Positions 1 to 6,620 are shown, numbered from the stretch's first letter. The stretch is DNA of 7,274 bases from an uncultured Holophagaceae bacterium (GCA_903876615.1 CAIRAS010000011.1:1-7274), one strand, 5' to 3'. The notes: generated from the sequence alone by a model not told the origin. Made by a program: numbers and translations.

Positions 1-1
1 C

Positions 2-1960
2 TACTCGGATCCTGCGACCGAGACCCTGGTCGATGGCACCACCCAGCTCTGGAAGATCACCCACAACGGTGTGGACACGCACCCCGTCCACTTCCATCTC
101 TTCGATGTGCAGATCGTCAACCGCGTGGGCTGGGACGGCGCCGTGCGCTTCCCGGATGCCAACGAGTTCGGCTGGAAGGAAACCGTCAAGATGAACCCGC
201 TGGAGGACGTCATTGTGGCCTTCCGGCCCCTGTCCCCCCGCCTGCCCTTCGCCCTGCCCAACAGCCTCCGCTCCCCGAACGTGGTGATGGCCGCGAGCGC
301 CAACATCGTGGTCACCAATCCCCTGGATGGCAACCCGATCACCATCGCGAACAGCACGGTGGACTACGGCTGGGAGTATGTGTGGCACTGCCACATCCTC
401 GGCCATGAAGAGAACGACTTCATGCGGCCCATGATCCTGAACGTCGCGAGAACGGCTCCGAAGGCCCCCTCGGCGCTGACGGCCACCAGCATCAACGCCA
501 CTCGTCTCGATCTGACCTGGAAGGACAACTCCACCAACGAAACCGGCTTCTCCCTCCAGCGCCGGGCTGGTGGCAGCAGCGACGCCTGGGTCCAGGTTGG
601 CACTGTCGTGCCGAAGGTCCGCAGCTACAGTGACTTCACCGTGACCAACGGCTCCAGCTATGACTACCGGGTGCTTGCCTACAACCAGGCCGGGGACTCG
701 AATCCCAGCAACATCGTGACGCGTGGCGTCTCCACGGTGAGCGTCACCGGGACCGTCACCAGTGCGGGTGCGCCGGCCCAGGACATCCTCATCAGCATCA
801 GCAATGGCCAGACTGCTCTGACGGATGCCAGTGGTGTCTACACCTTCTCGGTTCCGGTGGGCTTCACGGGCACGGCCACACCTGTCACGAGCGGCTACGT
901 CTACACCCCGGCGGCGCGGACCTATACGAACCTGAGGGCGAACCAGACCAGTCAGGACTTCACGGCTGCCACGGCGATCACCGTGTCGGGCAGGGTGACG
1001 GCCGGCGCCACGGCCCTGGCCAGCGCCACGGTCACCTTCAGCACCGGTGAGACGGCCACCACGGATGCCAATGGCAACTACAGCCGACAGCTCATCTCGC
1101 CCTACACCGGTTCCTTCAGCGCCAGCAAGGCGGGCTACTACATCACTCCGACCGCCGTTGCCCTCGCAGGCGTCACCACCGATCTGCCTGGCCAGAACTT
1201 CAGCGCCGTCACCGGGTTCAGCGTCTCTGGCCGCGTGACCACTGCCAACGGCACCGGCATTGCGGGTGTCGCGGTGGCCTTCGCCAACGCTGCCACCCCA
1301 GTCACGGATGCAAGCGGCAACTACACGGCCATGGTTCCCAGCCGCTACAGCGGGGCCATCACACCCTCCAAGGCGGGCTACACCTTCACGCCCACCAGCA
1401 TCACCTTGAACCGCATCGCCGCCAACTCCGCGGGCCAGAACTTCACGGGCCTTGCCATATGGCCTGTCACGGGCACGGTCACCTCCGGGGCCACCCCCCT
1501 GGCCGGTGTCACGGTCACCTTCAGCGGCACCGGCGGTGGCACTGCCACCACCAGCGCAGCGGGCACCTACACCTTAAATGCCCCTGGGGGCTGGAGCGGC
1601 ACCATCACGCCCACCCTGCGGGGAACCCTCTTCCTGCCGGCCAGTGTGACCGTGGCGAACCTTGCCGCGGCCAGGACCCAGAACTTCAGCACGGCCCAGA
1701 CCATTGCCGGCACCACGCGACTGGCCAGCAACAACAGCAACGTTAGCGGGGTGACCCTCACCTACACCGGCACCGCCGGCGGGGCCGCCTTCAACGGCTC
1801 GGTCACGTCCAGTGCCACCGGGACCTTCACCATCACTGTTCCCACGGGCTGGGTCGGCACCGTTACCGCGGCGAGCAGTGGTCGCACCTGGTCCACAACC
1901 ACCGTCATGCCCATGACCGTGAATGCCAACGTCGCCGCTCTTGCCTTCCGCGGCATCTAG
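2..1960 (+). CDS. Multicopper oxidase, C-terminal part, with FN3 domain and five C-terminal beta-repeats (5'-partial)
   Basis: This is the C-terminal 652 residues of a multicopper oxidase, an enzyme class that oxidises a substrate at a type 1 copper and reduces O2 at a trinuclear centre. Coding is open from base 2. The GTG at 71 is not the start, because conserved-looking sequence (LWKITHNG) precedes it. Numbering visible residues from base 2, HPVHFH at 27-32 supplies one type 1, one type 2 and one type 3 ligand, and HCHILGH at 129-135 supplies type 3, type 1 Cys, type 3 and type 1 ligands. The axial position (Cys+10, residue 140) is Phe, followed by Met. An FN3-like domain covers about 152-240, then five ~80-residue repeats run from 246 to the end. 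The HCHILGHEEND signature and the FN3 tail recall secreted bacterial metal-linked oxidases such as MofA and OmpB, from memory. Substrate is unknown; the protein is presumably extracytoplasmic, but its signal peptide is outside the window. Family confidence is high. Confidence 0.93.
   Translation, partial: YSDPATETLVDGTTQLWKITHNGVDTHPVHFHLFDVQIVNRVGWDGAVRFPDANEFGWKETVKMNPLEDVIVAFRPLSPRLPFALPNSLRSPNVVMAASANIVVTNPLDGNPITIANSTVDYGWEYVWHCHILGHEENDFMRPMILNVARTAPKAPSALTATSINATRLDLTWKDNSTNETGFSLQRRAGGSSDAWVQVGTVVPKVRSYSDFTVTNGSSYDYRVLAYNQAGDSNPSNIVTRGVSTVSVTGTVTSAGAPAQDILISISNGQTALTDASGVYTFSVPVGFTGTATPVTSGYVYTPAARTYTNLRANQTSQDFTAATAITVSGRVTAGATALASATVTFSTGETATTDANGNYSRQLISPYTGSFSASKAGYYITPTAVALAGVTTDLPGQNFSAVTGFSVSGRVTTANGTGIAGVAVAFANAATPVTDASGNYTAMVPSRYSGAITPSKAGYTFTPTSITLNRIAANSAGQNFTGLAIWPVTGTVTSGATPLAGVTVTFSGTGGGTATTSAAGTYTLNAPGGWSGTITPTLRGTLFLPASVTVANLAAARTQNFSTAQTIAGTTRLASNNSNVSGVTLTYTGTAGGAAFNGSVTSSATGTFTITVPTGWVGTVTAASSGRTWSTTTVMPMTVNANVAALAFRGI
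455..721 (+). other. Fibronectin type III domain in the multicopper oxidase
   Basis: Visible residues about 152-240 read as an FN3 beta-sandwich. The signs are a Pro-rich entry (APKAPSALTATS), the LTWKDNS strand/turn with its core Trp, the GFSLQRR strand and the SYDYRVLAYNQAGDSNPSN strand with the family's Tyr-x-Tyr-Arg-Val pattern. It joins directly to the end of the copper domain. FN3 domains in secreted bacterial enzymes usually act as spacers or binding modules; the role here is inferred. Confidence 0.85.
737..1957 (+). repeat. Five tandem ~80-residue carboxypeptidase-regulatory-like repeats
   Basis: Repeat units start at 737, 977, 1217, 1460 and 1697, giving periods of 240, 240, 243 and 237 bases. 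Each opens with a V-x-G-x-V strand (VSVTGTV, ITVSGRV, FSVSGRV, WPVTGTV, QTIAGTT). Each has a central turn (TDASGVY, TDANGNY, TDASGNY, TSAAGTY, SSATGTF), and the first four close with a Q-(N/D)-F motif. The turn matches the carboxypeptidase regulatory-like/SdrB-like fold. The Asp of the turn is kept in repeats 1-3 and lost in 4 and 5. The last repeat lacks the closing QNF and ends in LAFRGI. These are probably beta-sandwich spacer or adhesion modules. Repeat boundaries are approximate by a few residues. Confidence 0.85.
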
Positions 1961-1969
1961 ACTCCACCG

Positions 1970-1999
1970 CCCCGGGCGCCAACAGCGCCCGGGGATCCT
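1970..1999 (+). terminator. Terminator-like hairpin after the multicopper oxidase
   Basis: A perfect 10-bp, all-GC stem (CCCCGGGCGC at 1970-1979 pairing with GCGCCCGGGG at 1985-1994, loop CAACA) begins 9 bases after the stop codon. The following tract, ATCCTTTGT, is only weakly T-rich, so termination may be partial or Rho-assisted. Confidence 0.65.
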
Positions 2000-2029
2000 T
2001 TGTAAATGTTGAGATCAAATGCTTATTCA
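2000..2029 (+). promoter_or_regulatory. Weak sigma70-like promoter candidate for the lipoprotein gene
   Basis: The 202-base gap between the two + strand genes has an AT-rich island here. TTGTAA (2000-2005) lies 17-18 bases from TTATTC/TATTCA (2023-2029). The -35 match is four of six and the -10 match is poor, so this is only a suggestion. If real, the transcript would have a leader of about 125 bases containing the hairpin at 2053-2076 and a smaller 5-bp hairpin at 2127-2140. I see no known riboswitch consensus. Confidence 0.2.
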
Positions 2030-2052
2030 GGCAGACCAGCAATGAATCAAGC

Positions 2053-2085
2053 AGGGGAGGGATGCGTCCCTCCCCTCCGCCTTTT
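2053..2085 (+). terminator. Second hairpin in the intergenic gap, terminator or leader attenuator
   Basis: A perfect 10-bp stem (AGGGGAGGGA at 2053-2062 with TCCCTCCCCT at 2067-2076) has a four-base TGCG loop and is followed after five bases by TTTT (2082-2085). It could be a backup terminator for the oxidase gene. If the lipoprotein promoter lies upstream, it would instead be an attenuator in that gene's leader. The sequence does not decide between these. Confidence 0.5.
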
Positions 2086-2149
2086 CCGATCTTCTGAGAT
2101 CTAGACCGCTTTTTATCGATCCAAGCCGGGCCTCTGCCCGTGCCCCGTT

Positions 2150-2155
2150 CGGGAG
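2150..2155 (+). promoter_or_regulatory. Shine-Dalgarno site of the lipoprotein gene
   Basis: CGGGAG ends 7 bases before the ATG at 2163. The GGAG core and spacing are good, and the encoded N-terminus immediately forms a signal peptide, so this fixes the start codon. Confidence 0.7.
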
Positions 2156-2162
2156 TTTCGTC

Positions 2163-2255
2163 ATGTTGAGTACAAGACGCCAGCAGCAGCCATCACCTTG
2201 GGCGTTTTTCCTGGGGCTGGTCGCCCTGCTCAGCCTGGCCCTCCAGTCCGCCTGC
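2163..2255 (+). other. Lipoprotein signal peptide with atypical lipobox
   Basis: Residues 1-30 show a short polar N-region with two Arg, then a hydrophobic stretch from Trp13 to Leu27. Ser-Ala-Cys follows at 29-31 and a glycine run comes straight after the Cys. Gln28 occupies the -3 position, where Leu is usual, so processing by signal peptidase II is likely but not certain. Signal peptidase I cleavage remains possible. Confidence 0.75.
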
Positions 2256-5200
2256 GGCGGCGGCGGCAGCAGTACGCCGGTGCCACCCCCACTCGGCGTC
2301 ATCGCGAGCTTCGTCGCCGCCAAATCGCCCCTGACCAGCGGGGCCAGCACCACGCTGACGGCCTCGTTCAGCAATGGCACGGGCGCGATCGACCACAGCG
2401 TGGGCGCTGTCACCAGTGGCACCCCGGTGACCATCACCCCTACCACTGACACCACCTACACACTGACGGTCACCAACAGCGCCGGAGTGACCACTACGGC
2501 GGCGGTTAACGTCTCTGTGGTGGCGGCCCCCGTGATCACGAGCTTCGCCGTCACCAAGTCGCCCCTGACCAGCGGGGCCAGCACCACGCTGACGGCCTCG
2601 TTCAGCAATGGCACGGGCGCGATCGACCACAGCGTGGGCGCTGTCACCAGTGGCACCCCGGTGACCATCACCCCCACCACTGACACCACTTACACGCTGA
2701 CGGTCACCAACGCCGCTGGACTGTCCACCACAGCGGCGGTTAGCGTCCCCGTGGTGGCGGCTCCCGTGGCCACCAGCCTGACGGCGACGGTGAATCCCGT
2801 TCCCTATGGCGGCAGCACGACCGTGACCCCCGTCTTCAGCGCCGGGACCGGCAGTGTGGACCAGTCGGTTGGCGCGGTCACCACCGGCTCCGGGTTCGCC
2901 AGCGGTGTCATCACGGCCCCCAAGACTTTCACCCTGCTGGTTGCCAATACCGCCGGCAGCTTTGCCACCAAGACCTTGACCCTGACCCCCCAGACCGTGG
3001 CGGTGACCTCCCTCAGCCCCGCCTCGTCAACCGTCTCCGTCGGCAGCAGCGCCACCTTCTCTGCCACCGTCACCGGTGGTGCGATCGGCACCGTCACCTG
3101 GGCTGCCAGCGCAGGTTCGATCACCGCTGCCGGCGTGTGGACGGCCCCCGCCACCGCGGGCAGCGCCACCATCACCGCCACCTCGGTGGATGACACCAGC
3201 AAGACAGCCACCACCACGATCACCTATGTGGCCGCACCGGCCCTTCCTGTCATCACTGCCGCCTCACCGGTCACCGCCGGGCAGGCGGGCTACACCGCTT
3301 CCGTGTCCGCTCAGGCGGGCATGACCCTGGCTTGGACCGTGACGGGCGGCACGATCACTGCGGGTGCCGGTACCACGACCATCACCTACACCCCCGGTGC
3401 CAGCGGTAGCGTCAGCTTCAGCTGCGTGGCCAGCAATGCCGCAGGCACGCCCTCTTCGGCGGGCGTTGCCACGGCTGCCATCGTGGCCGAACCCGTGGCC
3501 ACCAGCCTGGTCGCCACGGCGAACCTCGTACCCTACAACGGCAGCACCACCGTGACGCCGACCTTCAGCGGCGGGACCGCCACCGTGAATGGCACCACGG
3601 TCACCACCGGCACTGGCCTCAGCAGTGGCGTGATCACGGCCTCCAAGCTCTTCACCCTCACGGTGACCAATGCGGCGGGCAGCACCGCCACCAAGACCTT
3701 GACCCTGGCCCCTCAGACCGTCGCTGTGGGCGCCCTCAGCCCCGCCGCGCCGACGGTCGCAGTCTCCACCCCCACCACTTTCGGCAGCACCGTGACCGGA
3801 GGTGCCACCAACGGGGTCACCTGGACGGCGACGTCCGGTGCGATCACCAGTGGCGGCGTCTGGACGGCACCGGCCGCCGCCGGCACTGCGACCATCACCG
3901 CCACTTCCGCGGATGACGCGAGCAAGACCGCCAGCACCACGGTCACCGTGGTGGGCCTGCCGGGCACGCCCGTCATTTCTCTCAACGCCTATGTCACCGG
4001 TTCCCTGGCCGGGGCCACGGCCAGCGTTCCCGCCCAGCCCGGCATGACCTTCACCTGGACCGCGACCGGAGCCACCATCACCGCGGGCGCCGGCACCAAC
4101 AGCATCACCTTCACGCCCGCGGCCACCGGCACGGTCACCCTCAGCTGCCTGGCGGCCAATCTCCTTGGGACCGCCTCCGCTGCGGTGACCGCCACCGCCA
4201 CCATCGTCGCCGCACCCGTGACGCCCACCTTGGTCCCGGCCGTCAATCCGGTGCTGCTCGGGAGCTCCACCACCGTCACGCCCACCTTCAGCGGGGGCAC
4301 CGGCGAAGTGAACCATAATGTGGGGACCGTCACCAGTGGCGTGTCCTTCCCCAGTGGGACCCTCACCGATCCCAAGATCTTCATCCTCACCGTGACCAAC
4401 CAAGCGGGCACCACGGCCACGGCCACCCTCACGGTCCGGGTCCAGGATGTCAAGGTCACGGGCATCAGCCCGCTGGCCCCCAAGGTCTCCGTCAACAGCA
4501 GCACCGCCTTCACCGCCACGGTCACGGGAGCGGTCAATACCACCGTCACCTGGTCCTCCACCGGCGGCAGCTGGCTGGGCAATACCTGGACCGCGCCCGA
4601 CACGGCGGGGGTTTACACCCTCAAGGCCACCAGCTTGGCAGAGCCTTCCAAGAGCGCCACCACCGTGGTCACCGTGGTGGACGCCCCGGGCCAGCCCATC
4701 GTGGCCTCCCCGGCCTACGTCACCACCGGCAAGGCGGGCTACGCGGCCTCCGTGGACGCGCAGACCGGCATGACCTATGCCTGGACCATCCTGAACGGCC
4801 ACATCACCGCCGGTGCCGCTACTGCCTCTGTGACCTTCACGGCAGGTGCCACCGGGCAGGTGAGCCTCTCTTGCAGCGTCAGCGATGGCGGCAGCACCAA
4901 CCTCTCCGACACGGCCCTCATCCCCATCGTCCCCCTGGCCGTGATCACCAACTTTTCGGCCGACAAGGCGGATGTGACCGCCGCGGGGGCCGCCATCCTC
5001 AGCGCCACCTATCGGGGCGGGACCGGCGTCATCACGCCCGGCGACCACGCCATTGCCAGCGGCGCCACCTGGACCGTGAACCCTGCGAGCACCACCACCT
5101 ATACCCTCACGGTCACCAATGCCGCCGGCGATACGACCACCGATACGCTCACCATCACGGTCGCGGCGACACCCAGCATCAGCTTCCTCAAGGCCAATCC

Positions 5201-6458
5201 CGCCACCATCACGGCCGGGCAGGGCACCCTGCTGACCTTCAGCTTTACCGGCACGGGCAAAATCACGCCCGGCGATATCACGGTCACCTCTGGTGAGCAG
5301 CTGCCGATATCTCCAGCCAGCACGACCACCTACACCTTGACCGTCACCAATGCCGCCGCCGCCGCCACGACCGCCACCGTCCAGGTCACGGTGCTCAACT
5401 TCACCAGCAAGTTCGCTTACGTGGCCAACTCTGGGGGCGGCGTATCGGGCTACACCCTTGACGACGGGGCGGTCGATGCTGCCAGCGCGCTGACCGAACT
5501 GGCCAGCTCACCCTTCGATGCCACCGTGAACGCCCTCCACGTCACCAGTGACCCCCAGGGCAAGTTCCTCTTCGCGGTCAATGGGGATGGCCTGGCCGAT
5601 ATCCCCAATACCATCACTGCCTTTACCATTGCTGCCGACACCGGTGCCCTCACCAGGGTGGCCGCCTATCCCACGGGCACCAACCCCTGGGCCAGCGCCG
5701 TGGATCCCTCCGGGAAGGTCCTCTACGTGCGCTGCGATGGCACCCTCTCGGTCTTTGCCATCAACGCCTCGACGGGGGCCCTCACACCGGGCACGCCTGT
5801 CACCACCGCCGCTGGCACCGGCGATGTGCTGGTGCACCCCTCGGGGCGCCAGCTCTACTCCCTGGGCCGTACCTCCGACCAGCTCGAGGTCTTCGACATC
5901 GATGCCAGCACCGGCGTCCCGACCCTCCACAGCAGCCTGGGCCTGCCCACCAGTGCCGGAGCCCTCTCTCTGGCGCTCAGCAACACGGGCGAGGTGCTCT
6001 TCACCAAGAGCGAAGGTGCCGCCGGCGGTCTCGCCCAGGAATGCATCGTCTATGCCTACGAAGTGGCGATCGAGACCGGTGGCCTCCTGCCGCTGGCCCC
6101 GATGGACACGGGTCTGATGCAGGCGGACTCCTACCACGGCGTCTCGGCCAACCCCACTCAGCCGGTCATCTACCTCACCCTAGCCACCACCGACGACGAC
6201 TACGCAGCCTATGCTTACGACCTTCAAACGGGAACCCTGACAGCCCTCGCCGACAGCCCGTACGAGCTCTTCGGCGGGACGGGCTCCGACAGCCTGGTGG
6301 TCAGCCGCAACGGCAAGTGGGGTCTCCTGACGAACTACAACGGCCGTCAGGTCGCCATCGGCAGCATCGAAGCCGGCACGGGTGTCCTGCTTGCTCCCAC
6401 GCTGGTCAGCGCTGGCAGCTTCCCCGTCTGCGTCACGGTCGTGGGAACCATCCAGTAG
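2163..6458 (+). CDS. Large putative lipoprotein: 13 Ig-like modules plus C-terminal seven-bladed beta-propeller
   Basis: This complete 1431-residue protein is predicted to be exported and lipid-anchored. The start is supported by a GGGAG site 7 bases upstream and by the signal peptide: RR at 5-6, a hydrophobic core at 13-27, and cleavage before Cys31 in LQSAC followed by GGGGSS. Gln at -3 makes the lipobox atypical. Residues 46-201 are two near-identical 78-residue modules. Residues 202-926 are three ~241-residue units, each of three Ig-like modules. Residues 927-1082 are two more 78-residue modules. Residues 1083-1431 form a lactonase-like (YncE/6-phosphogluconolactonase-like) propeller of about seven blades. 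Composition is dominated by Thr, Ser, Ala, Val and Gly. No CxxCH haem motif or C-terminal sorting tail is seen. The likely design is a surface stalk presenting a propeller for binding; no enzymatic activity can be claimed. It sits 202 bases after the oxidase gene and is followed by a strong terminator. The name is structural only. Confidence 0.92.
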   Translation: MLSTRRQQQPSPWAFFLGLVALLSLALQSACGGGGSSTPVPPPLGVIASFVAAKSPLTSGASTTLTASFSNGTGAIDHSVGAVTSGTPVTITPTTDTTYTLTVTNSAGVTTTAAVNVSVVAAPVITSFAVTKSPLTSGASTTLTASFSNGTGAIDHSVGAVTSGTPVTITPTTDTTYTLTVTNAAGLSTTAAVSVPVVAAPVATSLTATVNPVPYGGSTTVTPVFSAGTGSVDQSVGAVTTGSGFASGVITAPKTFTLLVANTAGSFATKTLTLTPQTVAVTSLSPASSTVSVGSSATFSATVTGGAIGTVTWAASAGSITAAGVWTAPATAGSATITATSVDDTSKTATTTITYVAAPALPVITAASPVTAGQAGYTASVSAQAGMTLAWTVTGGTITAGAGTTTITYTPGASGSVSFSCVASNAAGTPSSAGVATAAIVAEPVATSLVATANLVPYNGSTTVTPTFSGGTATVNGTTVTTGTGLSSGVITASKLFTLTVTNAAGSTATKTLTLAPQTVAVGALSPAAPTVAVSTPTTFGSTVTGGATNGVTWTATSGAITSGGVWTAPAAAGTATITATSADDASKTASTTVTVVGLPGTPVISLNAYVTGSLAGATASVPAQPGMTFTWTATGATITAGAGTNSITFTPAATGTVTLSCLAANLLGTASAAVTATATIVAAPVTPTLVPAVNPVLLGSSTTVTPTFSGGTGEVNHNVGTVTSGVSFPSGTLTDPKIFILTVTNQAGTTATATLTVRVQDVKVTGISPLAPKVSVNSSTAFTATVTGAVNTTVTWSSTGGSWLGNTWTAPDTAGVYTLKATSLAEPSKSATTVVTVVDAPGQPIVASPAYVTTGKAGYAASVDAQTGMTYAWTILNGHITAGAATASVTFTAGATGQVSLSCSVSDGGSTNLSDTALIPIVPLAVITNFSADKADVTAAGAAILSATYRGGTGVITPGDHAIASGATWTVNPASTTTYTLTVTNAAGDTTTDTLTITVAATPSISFLKANPATITAGQGTLLTFSFTGTGKITPGDITVTSGEQLPISPASTTTYTLTVTNAAAAATTATVQVTVLNFTSKFAYVANSGGGVSGYTLDDGAVDAASALTELASSPFDATVNALHVTSDPQGKFLFAVNGDGLADIPNTITAFTIAADTGALTRVAAYPTGTNPWASAVDPSGKVLYVRCDGTLSVFAINASTGALTPGTPVTTAAGTGDVLVHPSGRQLYSLGRTSDQLEVFDIDASTGVPTLHSSLGLPTSAGALSLALSNTGEVLFTKSEGAAGGLAQECIVYAYEVAIETGGLLPLAPMDTGLMQADSYHGVSANPTQPVIYLTLATTDDDYAAYAYDLQTGTLTALADSPYELFGGTGSDSLVVSRNGKWGLLTNYNGRQVAIGSIEAGTGVLLAPTLVSAGSFPVCVTVVGTIQ
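2298..2765 (+). repeat. Two tandem 234-bp module repeats (A1, A2), recently duplicated
   Basis: The units are 2298-2531 and 2532-2765, each 78 codons. A stretch of 116 bases (2325-2440 versus 2559-2674) is identical. Over 2322-2477 versus 2556-2711 (52 codons) I count four base differences, all silent, so the protein is identical there. At full length the two differ at nine of 78 residues, clustered at the two ends. Each unit is an Ig-like beta-sandwich with a closing TTYTLTVTN strand. Confidence 0.93.
2766..4940 (+). repeat. Higher-order repeat: three A-B-C units of ~241 residues
   Basis: Units run 2766-3494 (243 codons), 3495-4217 (241) and 4218-4940 (241). Each holds three different Ig-like modules. 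The A-type ends in a TLTVTNxAG-like strand. The B-type has V-T-W, a WTAP turn, a T-A-T-S strand and SK-A-T-T, and resembles bacterial Ig-like group 2. The C-type has an AGMTxxW strand, ITAGA and a single Cys in FSC/LSC. Module starts in unit 1 are residues 202, 278 and about 359. The three units have diverged far more than the A1/A2 pair. Confidence 0.88.
4941..5408 (+). repeat. Two further 234-bp A-type modules before the propeller
   Basis: Units 4941-5174 and 5175-5408 each have exactly 78 codons, the same length as A1 and A2. Both share a GTG-(V/K)-ITPGD core and the ASTTTYTLTVTNAA closing strand. They are diverged from each other and from A1/A2. Together with that pair they flank the three higher-order units. 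Confidence 0.85.
5409..6455 (+). other. Seven-bladed lactonase-like beta-propeller domain
   Basis: Residues 1083-1431 repeat a blade pattern of x-D/N-P-x-G-x-x-L-Y followed by a Y-x-(I/L)-x-x-x-T-G-x-L strand/turn. Examples are DPQGKFLF, DPSGKVLY, HPSGRQLY, NTGEVLF and NGKWGLL, with turns ADTGALT, ASTGALT, ASTGVPT, LQTGTLT and AGTGVLL. The final short strand (VCVTVVG) would complete the first blade and close the ring. The closest family by pattern is the lactonase/YncE-type propeller. In surface proteins this fold is mostly a binding scaffold, so lactonase activity is not implied. Confidence 0.75.
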
Positions 6459-6482
6459 CACCCCCACCGCACAGTCACCAAG

Positions 6483-6520
6483 CCCAGGGCCGGCCTCCCA
6501 AGGTCGGCCCTGGGTGTTTT
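6483..6520 (+). terminator. Intrinsic terminator of the lipoprotein gene
   Basis: CCCAGGGCCG (6483-6492) pairs perfectly with CGGCCCTGGG (6505-6514). The stem extends inward by one G-U and two G-C pairs around a TCCCAA loop, and TGTTTTA follows. It begins 24 bases after the stop codon and points along the + strand. Read on the other strand it has no T-tract. Confidence 0.88.
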
Positions 6521-6620
6521 ATGGGGCTTTGTGTAGGCCCTGGCCGGGACCTGCTGCTGCGAAGCCAAGGGTCCTCCCGGACGAAGCGTCCGCTCCACCT
6601 TCTCTCTTGGAGCAAAGCCC
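6521..6620. other. Convergent intergenic remainder
   Basis: This 100-base stretch lies between the terminator and the stop codon of the convergent heme O synthase gene. It holds a 6-bp hairpin (CGGACG 6578-6583 with CGTCCG 6587-6592) that lacks a T-tract on either strand. I see no gene here and no convincing terminator for the minus-strand gene. Confidence 0.5.

Noticed and set aside
71..73. GTG as start of the multicopper oxidase
   Set aside because: The frame is open upstream to base 2 with plausible cupredoxin sequence, and starting here would leave an enzyme without its N-terminal copper-binding domains.
386..394. HCH motif as a possible c-type haem site
   Set aside because: There is no CxxCH pattern. 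The context is the copper-binding motif of multicopper oxidases. No CxxCH is seen in the lipoprotein either.
2027..2455. Minus-strand frame overlapping the intergenic gap and the lipoprotein start
   Set aside because: Most of it mirrors the repeat-coding region, the same peptide recurs opposite the second repeat copy (around 2456-2689), and no ribosome site or domain supports it.
3264..5048. Long minus-strand open frame of 594 codons opposite the Ig-like repeats
   Set aside because: Its translation is a low-complexity Gly/Arg/Asp/His-rich string with no domain. It arises because the GC-rich, repeat-encoding + strand avoids stops in this antisense frame.
2298..5408. Regular repeats as a CRISPR or minisatellite array
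   Set aside because: The repeats are 234-729 bases, in frame, protein-coding and mostly diverged at DNA level. There are no short direct repeats with spacers.
6523..6620. Distant inverted match GGGGCTTTG (6523-6531) and CAAAGCCCC (6612-6620)
   Set aside because: A 9-base match about 80 bases apart in GC-rich DNA can occur by chance and has no T-tract or other terminator or element feature.
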